Source: Vibrio rotiferianus CAIM 577 = LMG 21460 (GTDB taxonomy: Bacteria > Pseudomonadota > Gammaproteobacteria > Enterobacterales > Vibrionaceae). Taken from it: a DNA stretch of 64,000 nt. The notes under the pieces were generated by a model. The model did no database searches. It saw only the letters and a program-made list of their open reading frames with translations, and had not been told where the DNA came from. Made by a program: the position numbers and the translations under genes. Location of the stretch: contig NZ_APHW01000105.1 of assembly GCF_002741985.1 (NCBI RefSeq), forward strand, positions 62,001 through 126,000. Direction: 5' to 3'. The first letter of the stretch is position 1; every line of letters starts with the position of its first letter. Positions 1-7,974 of the stretch are shown one piece after another.

Positions 1-123
1 ATTTTAAGCCACTCAATGTTTAATGGGTTCGTATTACATAACGAGCGCTTACAACATATTTCACAGTGTTCTGTAGTCGCTGCGGGTGAGGGGTATTGTC
101 AATGAAACGAATTGGAGTAAGGG
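1..123. other. left edge, leader of the TIR-like gene
   Basis: No gene is seen. The stretch ends with a good ribosome binding site, GGAGTAAGGG, directly before the ATG at 124, which supports that start. The promoter was not identified with confidence, and the island may continue to the left of the window. Confidence 0.4.
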
Positions 124-723
124 ATGACACGGAAAACTTTTTTTTCCTTCCATTATCAGGAAGACGTGTGGCGAGTCTGGAATGTCAGGAATTGCTGGGT
201 CGTAAGTAAGGATCAAGAAGCGGAAGGGTTCTATGACGGCAGTGTGTTTGAAGCTTCTAAAAAGGAAAGTGATGAAGCGCTAAAGACCTTCCTTCGTAAT
301 GGTATCAAGAACACCTCAGTGACGTGTGTCCTTGCCGGCCAGTATACCGCTGCTAGGCGGTGGGTCCGTTACGAGATTGTGCGTAGTGTTTTAAAGGGAA
401 ATGGGCTTCTCACGGTCGATATTCATGGCGTCAAAAATAAAGAGAAGAAGCTTGGTGTTAAAGGTACAAATCCACTGGATGAAGTGGGTGTCTATCTCGC
501 CAACGACAAAATTTATTTTGCGGAGCGACAGAACGGTAAATGGGTGAAGTACTCGGATTACGCCTCTGCTGTCCCAGCCTCAGATCTGTGGTTTGACGCC
601 CCCACAAGCAATGTGGTTGTCAAACTGTCCAAGTACTGTAAGAGATACGACTTCGTAGCACAAAATGGTAGAGAAAACATCGCAGACTGGATTGAAGCCG
701 CGGCTAAGTTGGCCGGTCGTTGA
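124..723 (+). CDS. ThsB-type TIR-like protein (DUF1863 family), putative NAD-processing defence sensor
   Basis: This 199-residue protein has the look of the TIR-like family that contains ThsB of Thoeris anti-phage systems. It opens with a beta strand and FSFHYQEDVWR (residues 7-17), followed by VRNCWV, the usual start of that family. A WVRYEIVRS segment places a glutamate at residue 84 where TIR NADases carry the catalytic Glu. In known systems such proteins make a cyclic ADP-ribose-type signal from NAD after phage sensing; that role is inferred here. It is the first gene of a same-strand run, 63 bp before a SLOG-patatin gene, which is the expected place for a signal maker next to its receptor. 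Codon choice is more GC-rich than in the sugar genes, suggesting transfer. The family call is fairly firm; activity is not tested. Confidence 0.72.
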   Translation: MTRKTFFSFHYQEDVWRVWNVRNCWVVSKDQEAEGFYDGSVFEASKKESDEALKTFLRNGIKNTSVTCVLAGQYTAARRWVRYEIVRSVLKGNGLLTVDIHGVKNKEKKLGVKGTNPLDEVGVYLANDKIYFAERQNGKWVKYSDYASAVPASDLWFDAPTSNVVVKLSKYCKRYDFVAQNGRENIADWIEAAAKLAGR

Positions 724-786
724 AAGTGCGTCCTTGGGAGTTCTCGCTGATCGAACTCGACATTTCAGATAATTTAGGTCTTACAC

Positions 787-2402
787 ATGGCAACCACACA
801 GCGACTGTCCGGAGTTAGAGTTCATCTGTCCGGTTCGAACAACGAAATGCGAGAAGATATTGCGGATTTCGTGCAGAAATTTGCAGCGAAAATTTTCAGT
901 GAAGGGGGCTCGATCGTCCATGGGAGTCATCCTTCGTTCATTGAGCCATTGCGTAAAGCTGCTGAGAGCTTCATTCGAGCCGGTGGGACCAAGGGTGCAC
1001 TTACTCTAGTGCGGGCGAAGAGCTACTCAATTGACGAGTACACTGCTGAAATTGAAGAGCAAAGAGCGTTCGCCTCTGTAGAGATTGTGCCTGCAGATAA
1101 TAGCGATGACCAGGCTGCAGACGGCTTGACCCCAATGCGCGATTGGATGGCTGAACGTTCCGATGTAGTCATCTGCGTCGGTGGTGCATGGTGGGACGTT
1201 AATAAAGTAAAAGCAGGTGTCCCCAATGAGCTAGATACAATGCTTGATCTTGGAAAACCTGGCTTTGTTGTTGCGGGATTTGGTGGTGCTATCGCAGGCT
1301 ATCTCGAAGAAGATCCTTCATTACTATCTCGTTTGCGAAACGGACTATCTCACGAGGCGAATGCGATGATTGCCAACAGTACATCGGTTGAACAAGTCGT
1401 AGGTCTGATCTCCAGTCAGTTGAAAAACCTACCGCTTACTCGTCGTAACATATCACGAGGCCGAAACTTCCGCATCTTGGCTCTAGACGGCGGAGGGCTT
1501 AGAGGCACATTTACTGCGGCGGTGTTGGCCAAGTGGGACGATATGCTTAAGGCCGGTGGTGGGAATGACCTGATTGCTCACTTTGACTTGGTTGCTGGCA
1601 CATCTACGGGGGCGATCTTGGCTATTGGGTTGGCTATGGCTTGACGCCACGTGAAATCCTTGAGTTTTACAAAGAAAATGGCCCTCAGATTTTTCCGAAG
1701 GATCGGAAACTGCGGCACTGGCTCAAATCCAAGCATGACTCAGCGACACTTCGAGGTTTGTTGACTGATGTGTTCGGGGACAAAACGTTGGAAGCAGATT
1801 CCCGCTGTCGCTTAGTGATTCCAACCGTGAGAGCCAAGCACGGACAGGCAGAGTCGATCTCTACCCCACATAGCCCAGATCGTACAGCTTTCCGCGGTAT
1901 TTCAGCCGTAGACGCTGCACTGGCTTCCTCCGCTGCACCTACCTATTTTGATGAGGTTACCATCGATGGGCCTGTTGCATTGGAGACATTCCTAGATGGT
2001 GGTGTCTGGGCCAACAACCCTATTCTCCCCGCCTTGGCTGAAGCGGTTCGGTACCTGAAGATCCCACTAGACAGAATCGATGTTCTGAGTATTGGTACAC
2101 TCAGCAGCGAAAGTGACTTCACCGAACAGCTCGGGAAGGGTAAAGCTGGTTGGGCTCCTCACAGCGTGGATCTATTTTTTGCAGCTCAAGAGCATGGCGC
2201 TCTAGTACTAGCTGAGAGTTTCCTAGGCCCAACGCGTCACGTGCGAGTAAACCAGCAGACCCCTAACGAAATCAAATTGGATGATGCCGAGGCCTTCCAA
2301 GAGATGGTTCAACGTGGCAATGACGTTGGTAAAGATCACTTTGTGGAGGTACGTTCCAGATTCTTTGACGGTCAACATGTTGAACCGTGGGAACGGTACT
2401 AA
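787..2402 (+). pseudogene. SLOG-patatin phospholipase, interrupted by a one-base frameshift near 1640
   Basis: Two reading frames (787-1644 and 1641-2402) together make one protein of about 538 residues. Residues 1-215 look like a SLOG nucleotide-sensing domain: a strand with LSGSNNEMRED, then GSIVHGSHPS and a late VVICVGGAWWD segment. From residue 229 a patatin lipase follows, with oxyanion motif DGGGLRG (234-240) and nucleophile motif GTSTG (Ser273). The second frame carries the catalytic aspartate in FLDGGVWANNP. The frame breaks just after GLAM; adding one G (ATGGC to ATGGGC) gives a continuous GLAMGLTPREI. SLOG domains of ThsA bind cyclic-ADPR signals, so I infer a phospholipase effector that attacks the cell membrane when the neighbouring TIR protein makes signal. 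Either a true pseudogene or a sequence error. Confidence 0.7.
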
Positions 2403-2489
2403 GAATGCACGGGCGCTTGGAACATAGTCTCGAAGCACCCGTTTGGTTAATAGCGTTTAATCGAAACTGAGAAAGAGGCTGTCATTGTC

Positions 2490-3632
2490 ATGTCATTCAT
2501 CTACCATCTTGCTGTCCTTGGAGCTCCCTCGGCTGAGCAAGTATCTGAGCTTGAAACGGCTGTAGCTGATGCGGTTTCTAGGTTTGGTTTGAAGTTGGGA
2601 CAGGAGATTGGCTGGGAAGTCGTTCCTGCTGACTTCACTCCTAATCAGCAACGATCTGCTGCCGTTGTATTTTTCGGTGGTGTAGGAGCGGATCACCCCA
2701 GTCTACAAAGCTTGCTGCGAAGCGGTGTTCCAGTTGTCCCTGTAGTGCCTGACCTAGGTCGAGTTGCAACAGAAGTCCCAGAAGTACTTCGGCCTTTAAA
2801 TTGTTTGTCGTATGCAAATGGTGGGGCGAAGCGGGTAGCCACTGCACTATTGGAATGTGCAGGTCTGCTTCCCAAGCAACGTCGGGTTTTTGTTAGTTAT
2901 CGACGAGATGAGGCTAGGCAGGCAGCGCTGCAGATGTTCGACGCGCTCTCTGCAAGGCATTTCGACGTTTTTCTAGATACCCATAGTATCGCTCCGGCAG
3001 AAGATTTTCAGACCATGCTGTGGCATCGGCTTTGCGATTCTGATGTGTTGTTGATGCTCGATACGCCTGACTATTTCAACAGTCGATGGACGGCTGCAGA
3101 GTTTGGAAGGGCTCTTGCCAAGGGTATCAGCGTTCTTCGAGTTGGGTGGCCTGAAGCCAAGTGCTCCGCTCGTTTGGCAACTGCAAGCCTCGCTGAGCTC
3201 GATACAGGCGAGCTAGATCTTAGATCAGGACGGATTAGTGATTCCGCGATTGACCGTATCTGTCTTCAGCTAGAGGAAGTCCGCAGCAAAAGTCATGCGG
3301 TGAGAACGGTTAACCTAGTGAGCAATTTGCGAATAGGTATTGAAACTATAGGTGGCGAGGTGATCGGTATGGGTTCTGGTCGAGGGATTCGAGTACGTCT
3401 TCCAGATAACCGGATGGTCGTGGTCTACCCAACGGTAGGTGTGCCGACCTCCATGACAATGCACGAAGCTTCAATGAATTCACCTGACGAGTCCGTAGCC
3501 ATACTCTATGATCATGTAGGTTTACATCCTCAGTGGTTAAGCCATCTTGACTGGCTGGGCCAGTACATTCAGGAAACGCGTTGGGTTAAGGCTTGCGAAG
3601 CAGGCTGGCAATTTGCAGATTGGAGGGCATAG
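2490..3632 (+). CDS. TIR-domain protein with extra N- and C-terminal domains
   Basis: The 380-residue product has three parts. Residues 1-125 form a Rossmann-like alpha/beta region (AAVVFFGG near 57-64, then PVVPVVPDL) that I cannot assign; it could be a degenerate TIR- or SLOG-type fold. Residues 131-220 are a clear TIR domain: RRVFVSYRRDE at the start, FLDTHSIAPAEDF, DVLLMLDTPDYF and SRWTAAEFGRA, whose Glu204 sits where TIR NADases have the catalytic residue. Residues 240-380 are unrecognised. There is no membrane segment. It lies 87 bp after the SLOG-patatin gene and its stop is 2 bp from the next start, so the four genes look like one transcript. Likely role: a second signal-making or sensing subunit. 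ATG at 2490 is chosen because the upstream GAGAAAGAGG is a usable ribosome site. Confidence 0.68.
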   Translation: MSFIYHLAVLGAPSAEQVSELETAVADAVSRFGLKLGQEIGWEVVPADFTPNQQRSAAVVFFGGVGADHPSLQSLLRSGVPVVPVVPDLGRVATEVPEVLRPLNCLSYANGGAKRVATALLECAGLLPKQRRVFVSYRRDEARQAALQMFDALSARHFDVFLDTHSIAPAEDFQTMLWHRLCDSDVLLMLDTPDYFNSRWTAAEFGRALAKGISVLRVGWPEAKCSARLATASLAELDTGELDLRSGRISDSAIDRICLQLEEVRSKSHAVRTVNLVSNLRIGIETIGGEVIGMGSGRGIRVRLPDNRMVVVYPTVGVPTSMTMHEASMNSPDESVAILYDHVGLHPQWLSHLDWLGQYIQETRWVKACEAGWQFADWRA

Positions 3633-3634
3633 AT

Positions 3635-4206
3635 ATGGGAGAGATTTTCCTTTCAGCAAGTATTCCCGTGATCGGACGAAGGCAATACTATAAAACCGCT
3701 GATCCATTTCTTATCCAGTGCGCCGTTCGTGAATTGGCCATCTCTACTGTTCGACGACACAAGATTGTGTGGGGCGGCCATCCTGCAATTACCCCTATGA
3801 TCTGGAATATCTGCGAAGATCTAGGAGCTGACTACACAGATTCAGTTATCCTGTATCAAAGCCGCTTTTTCGAGGGTAGCTATCCGGAAGAAAACCAATG
3901 GTTTGACAACGTGGTATACACTGATTCTGTACCCGGCGACATTAAAGGTAGCTTACAGCTGATGCGGGAACAGATGCTCTCTAGGGAAGATCTGATAGGA
4001 GCCGTATTCATTGGGGGGGGATGGATGGCGTTGAAGTTGAGTACGATCTTTTCAGACGGTTCAATCCTGAGGCTTTCGTTGTCCCAGTAGCCGCACCAGG
4101 TGGTGCAGCGCTTAATCTCGCTCGGGATAACGGCTATTTTACTGGGCGAGAGCTTGAAGATATAGATTTCGCTACGCTATTTAGTCGTTATTTATCTGCC
4201 CAATAG
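3635..4206 (+). pseudogene. stand-alone SLOG-family protein, frame broken at a G8 tract (4012-4019)
   Basis: From the ATG at 3635, two bases after the previous stop, the frame encodes MGEIFLSASIPV, then IVWGGHPAITPM, a glycine-rich loop typical of SLOG nucleotide-binding proteins, and a late GAVFIGG strand-loop. At the G8 run the frame is lost. Continuing in the other frame gives MDGVEVEYDLF and a sensible C-terminus ending at 4206, so the intact protein would be about 190 residues. G9 or G6 would restore it. A lone SLOG beside TIR proteins could be a second receptor or a signal-handling enzyme; this is inference. The long G run is a classic site for slipped-strand switching, but also for sequencing error. 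Confidence 0.62.
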
Positions 4207-4470
4207 TCTCATTCTGAGGCTCAATATTTTTCTGAACCACATGTGAGTCGCCTCGGAGTTTCTTGTCATCGAAATTGGGGCAAGTGCGCTATACCTCGGT
4301 AGATGCTACCAATAAAGAGGAATGCGCTTTGATTGCTAAGCATCTTCTAAATGCGGTTGAAGAAGTAACGTGTATTCATAAATCAAGCTTATAGTGAAGT
4401 AAAGTCACCAAACACCTGCATCATGTCTTTACCTTGTGGACGGATAGGATGCCAAGTTTAGAGAAGAAGA
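4207..4470. other. gap between the SLOG gene and the third TIR gene
   Basis: There is no intact gene. One frame from about 4238 to 4393 is open without a start codon and has a protein-like composition (CALIAKHLLNAVEEV), so it may be the tail of a lost gene. The base composition drops towards AT after this point, consistent with a seam between the GC-richer four-gene block and the next gene. Confidence 0.3.
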
Positions 4471-5043
4471 ATGGCTATAATTCGTAAATCTGAGATACTC
4501 CGCCGCTATAACGCCGCACAGACAACATTATTAGATGAGGTCAATGAACGGCGCTGGGCCGCAGAAAGCCTGCAAAAGGCTTTTGAATCATTCTCTTTTT
4601 CTGAGCATTACGACATTTTTCTTTCTCATGCATATTCGGATGCGCGAATAGTAAAGCAAATTCGAAGTATGCTAATAGAAAAAGGTTATTCCGTATATGT
4701 TGACTGGATTGAGGATGAGCAGTTAGATAGAGGGAAAGTAAGCGAACATACGGCAACAGTACTGCGAAATAGGATGAATAACTGCTCATCATTAATCTAT
4801 TTGACTTCAGATTCAGCAGAAAAGTCGGTTTGGATGCCATGGGAATTAGGATATATGGATGCGCGTACTGGAAGAGTATCAGTAGCGCCAATTATCGAAG
4901 ATGATGATGAAGAGTTTGAAGGAAGAGAATACCTTGGTTTATATCCTTATTTGGATTTAACAGGAGATAGTTTTTATATACATAGAGGCGTTGGATCTTG
5001 GGTTACGTTTGGAGATTGGATGCAGGGTGAAAATCCGAAGTGA
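4471..5043 (+). CDS. TIR-domain protein
   Basis: A 190-residue soluble protein. After a helical N-terminus (1-45, rich in Arg/Glu), the TIR domain starts at YDIFLSHAYSDARI, continues through GYSVYVDWIEDEQLDRG and SSLIYLTSDSAEKS, and reaches MPWELGYMDA, whose glutamate is at the catalytic position of NAD-cleaving TIR domains. It is of a different TIR subtype from the genes at 124 and 2490 and clearly more AT-rich, so it may have arrived separately. Multiple TIR proteins around one effector are common in Thoeris loci, where each can respond to different phages. It is set 264 bp from the SLOG gene and probably has its own promoter. A ribosome site, AGAGAAGAAG, precedes the ATG. Confidence 0.7.
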   Translation: MAIIRKSEILRRYNAAQTTLLDEVNERRWAAESLQKAFESFSFSEHYDIFLSHAYSDARIVKQIRSMLIEKGYSVYVDWIEDEQLDRGKVSEHTATVLRNRMNNCSSLIYLTSDSAEKSVWMPWELGYMDARTGRVSVAPIIEDDDEEFEGREYLGLYPYLDLTGDSFYIHRGVGSWVTFGDWMQGENPK

Positions 5044-5159
5044 AGCAGGATATATACCTAACATGTGTATTCACAGAAAGCTACCTGCTCACGCTTTCCT
5101 CCAGAGTTAACTAAAAGGTGTCTATTAAGTAGGTGGTTATTCATGTCGTCTGCGAATAA

Positions 5160-6533
5160 CTAAGCCGAAACAGGTTCGGTTAAGTTTCTTAACCATAAGT
5201 TCTTGTTGTATCGACGCCAGCATAAAGTCAATTTGATGATTTCTTCCAATAACATCATCGCGTAAACTTGTTCGAAACTTAAGTGAAGTATAAAGGCTGC
5301 AATTGCCGTAAATGGAAGACCGAACATCCACATGGCTACAAAATCCATCTGCAAACAGAATTTGTTTTCACCGCCTGCTCGTAATATACCGTTGATAATT
5401 ACCATGTTAAGCATTTTAAGGCTCACAGCGATGCTAAGTAATGTCATTGCAGGTTTAGACAGTAATGCGTAGTCAGGGGTGTTTAAACCTAAAGCTGATA
5501 AGAACCAAGGTTGAAATACTAATAAGATAACTGTTGTCGCGATACCCAGTATCGCGAAAGTTTTTGTAAAGAGTCTAGATACAGCTTGAGCGTCATTGAA
5601 TTCTGCACGCCCAAGGTGTTGTCCAATTATCACTGAGCACGCTACAGATAGACCGAAAAATAAGGAGAAGCATAATGATTCAAAAGGCCCTAGAGTACTA
5701 AAGACTGCAAGCTCCAGAGTTCCCATATGCCCAAAGATTACTTGATACAACATGGTGCCCATAGCCCAAAGAACAGCGCCAGAAACTGCGGGTATCGCCA
5801 AGGAAACATATTTCTTATGTAGGCCTTTAACATGCAGATTGCTGATGTTGGTATTCTTAAGCCAATGTTGTTTGAATCCTAAATAGCCGAGAAAGACAAT
5901 AATCTGTACCGCTCTAGATATAGTGGTTGCTAATGCCGCGCCAGCTACCCCCATTGGTTCTAACGTATAGATGCCATTAATTAAGCAGTAGTTTAGAGAA
6001 ATATTGATGACTATGGTGATTGCTGCAATGACCAAGGGACTAAAACTATCACCAGTAGATCTTAGCGTTGATTCCAGAACAATCACTAAATGAGTGAGTA
6101 TTAAGACTGGTGAAGCATAGATTAGATAATCGCTTCCTAAAGCAATAACATCTATATCTCTTGTTTGAAGGTTAAGAATGTAATCTGAAAATATGATAAA
6201 AGCTGCGGTGACTGGAATTAAAATCCAAACACCAGCTTTAGCCGCCATTAAGGTTACAGCTTTAGTTGTACTGCGATCACCTTTTCCCCAATATTGGGCA
6301 ACTAGAATACTACTAGCGGTTGAAAGCCCTGCCATTATCATAATAGCGACGAAATGCCACTTAGAAGCGAGGCCTACCGCTGCCGTAGCCTCTTTACCAA
6401 AGTTACCAACCATCAATACATCAGCTAAAGCTAAAATAGCTACTAGAGCACTTTGAATTGCTACGGGTACACCAATTTTGATTGTTTTCGACAAAACTCT
6501 AGAAGTTTCTGGTGTTAAGTAGATTCTATTCAT
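5160..6533 (-). CDS. MATE-family multidrug/organic cation exporter
   Basis: A 457-residue, very hydrophobic protein with about 12 membrane segments arranged as two six-helix halves, the length usual for MATE (NorM/DinF) antiporters. Typical features are an N-terminal helix with ADVLMVGNFG, then AAVGLASKWHF and a mid-protein PMGVAGAALATTISR repeat. These proteins export drugs or metabolites in exchange for Na+ or H+ in the inner membrane; the substrate cannot be told from sequence. It is divergent from an AraC-type gene starting 67 bp away, which is its likely regulator. Its 3' end faces the TIR gene across a 116-bp gap. Confidence 0.85.
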   Translation of the reverse strand: MNRIYLTPETSRVLSKTIKIGVPVAIQSALVAILALADVLMVGNFGKEATAAVGLASKWHFVAIMIMAGLSTASSILVAQYWGKGDRSTTKAVTLMAAKAGVWILIPVTAAFIIFSDYILNLQTRDIDVIALGSDYLIYASPVLILTHLVIVLESTLRSTGDSFSPLVIAAITIVINISLNYCLINGIYTLEPMGVAGAALATTISRAVQIIVFLGYLGFKQHWLKNTNISNLHVKGLHKKYVSLAIPAVSGAVLWAMGTMLYQVIFGHMGTLELAVFSTLGPFESLCFSLFFGLSVACSVIIGQHLGRAEFNDAQAVSRLFTKTFAILGIATTVILLVFQPWFLSALGLNTPDYALLSKPAMTLLSIAVSLKMLNMVIINGILRAGGENKFCLQMDFVAMWMFGLPFTAIAAFILHLSFEQVYAMMLLEEIIKLTLCWRRYNKNLWLRNLTEPVSA

Positions 6534-6600
6534 GACAAATTGGTAACCTTGATAAGAAAATGAGACTGTTCAACTTTAAGCATTTGAGGCATGAAACGAA

Positions 6601-7491
6601 ATGTTCCAAACAAATAAAAATCTGTGCAAATCTGTCATTAGAGATGCTGATCAGTTACCGAGAAAGTGGAAAGACGACGTATTTCTAGCGCCTGAATGCC
6701 AGGAACGCTTTCTCGTTTTGTCAGATATACCTGAAATGAAACAATTTGATATTTTTATGGCAGGCTTAGCAAAACTGAACAATGGGTATGGCGTTGAAAG
6801 AGTTTCTCCTGAAGTGCACACAGTTCTAATTACGCTAGATGGTGGTGGTGTTTTACATACTCCTGAATCCATTGTTGAAATAAGCGTGAATACAATTACC
6901 TTCTTACCCGCAGGCAAGCCTTTTCGATTTGAACTAAACGATCAGTCAAAGTCCTGGGATATGGTTTGGATATTGCTTAATGATGTTGAAAGATGGACGA
7001 ATATGCGTAAGTCTTTCCGCCCGGTCTTAAACTTTGATGCTGCCGAATCTGTTTGGTCTCTTGTATCGTTAATTTATAACGAAATAGGTGGAAGAGCTGC
7101 GTTTAGGAAAATGATGTTGAGTGAGTTGGTTAAAATACTCTCTAATGTTGAGATAGACGTTTCTGACACTCAAATGCGAGTCCTTAGTATGTTAAATACA
7201 ATTGAATCGCAGCTTCACTTAGATTGGAATGTTGCTGATATCGCAGCTTCAGTGTTCTTAAGTACAGAGCAATTAAATCGAGTAGTAAAACAAATTGTAG
7301 GTATGACTCCTAGAGACTACTTAATTCATTTAAGAATGAGTAAAGCTGCTGATCTATTGGGGAACAAAGACTGGTCTGTCAAAATGATAGCTTTAAGATT
7401 AGGCTACCAAGATCCAAATAACTTCACCCATCGTTTCCGTAAATTCTACGGTATGTCACCTAGACGATATCGCCGAAGATTTGAATCTTAA
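6601..7491 (+). CDS. AraC-family transcriptional regulator
   Basis: 296 residues: an N-terminal cupin-like sensing half (about 40-120, with ITFLPAGKPFRFEL) and a C-terminal double helix-turn-helix (about 195-296). The second half shows WNVADIAASVFLS, RDYLIHLRMSKAADLL and LRLGYQDPNNFTHRFRKFYG MSPRRYR-type features standard for AraC proteins. The gene is divergent from the MATE exporter with only 67 bp between start codons, so shared control of that exporter is the simplest reading. The ligand is unknown. The IS3 element inserted downstream lies 140 bp after the stop and does not touch it. Confidence 0.85.
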   Translation: MFQTNKNLCKSVIRDADQLPRKWKDDVFLAPECQERFLVLSDIPEMKQFDIFMAGLAKLNNGYGVERVSPEVHTVLITLDGGGVLHTPESIVEISVNTITFLPAGKPFRFELNDQSKSWDMVWILLNDVERWTNMRKSFRPVLNFDAAESVWSLVSLIYNEIGGRAAFRKMMLSELVKILSNVEIDVSDTQMRVLSMLNTIESQLHLDWNVADIAASVFLSTEQLNRVVKQIVGMTPRDYLIHLRMSKAADLLGNKDWSVKMIALRLGYQDPNNFTHRFRKFYGMSPRRYRRRFES

Positions 7492-7704
7492 TTCGTAACG
7501 TTTCGATTTGTTCTTTGATGTACGACAATGAGTAATTGATCACATTTAACAAGTGCTTCATATGTGGGCTTTGATCACAAATGAGCTGGATATAGGGCTT
7601 GGTTTATTGATCAGATTCACATTAACCTTATTGTAACCCTCCCCAAAAAACTGGTCATTAGCAATTAGAGTTTTTCCGTTTACACTGAAATAAACGGAGA
7701 ACGC

Positions 7705-7974
7705 ATGATGAAAAAATCACGCTACACAGAAACGCAAATCGTAAAGATCCTGAAGGAAGTCGAAGCAGGCCGAAAGGTCAACGAAGTCTGTCGTGAATAT
7801 GGCATTTCTGATGCGACATACTACAACTGGAAATCCAAGTATGGTGGTATGGAAGCGTCAGATGTTAAACGGCTTAAAGAGCTTGAGGATGAGAACCGGA
7901 GGCTCAAGCAAATGTTTGCCGACCTCAGTCTCGAGCACCGTATCGTTAAAGATATCCTGGAAAAAAAGCTGTAA
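7705..7974 (+). CDS. IS3-family OrfA (helix-turn-helix and leucine zipper)
   Basis: 89 residues: a helix-turn-helix (ETQIVKILKEVEAGRKVNEV, then YGISDATYYNWKSKYGG) followed by a coiled coil (LKELEDENRRLKQM). OrfA binds the element ends and is the front half of the OrfAB transposase. Near its end an A7G run (7961-7968) is the slippery site at which a -1 shift enters the orfB frame; that frame is open from 7962 into orfB. ATG at 7705 is followed by a second ATG at 7708; either could serve. Confidence 0.88.
   Translation: MMKKSRYTETQIVKILKEVEAGRKVNEVCREYGISDATYYNWKSKYGGMEASDVKRLKELEDENRRLKQMFADLSLEHRIVKDILEKKL

Noticed and set aside
787..2402. CBASS system with a CapV patatin
   Set aside because: Patatin effectors are known from CBASS, but there is no CD-NTase, Cap2/Cap3 or HORMA gene nearby; the neighbours are TIR and SLOG proteins instead.
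124..5043. Classical Thoeris type I
   Set aside because: No Sir2-SLOG ThsA gene is present in the window; only the TIR and SLOG parts match.
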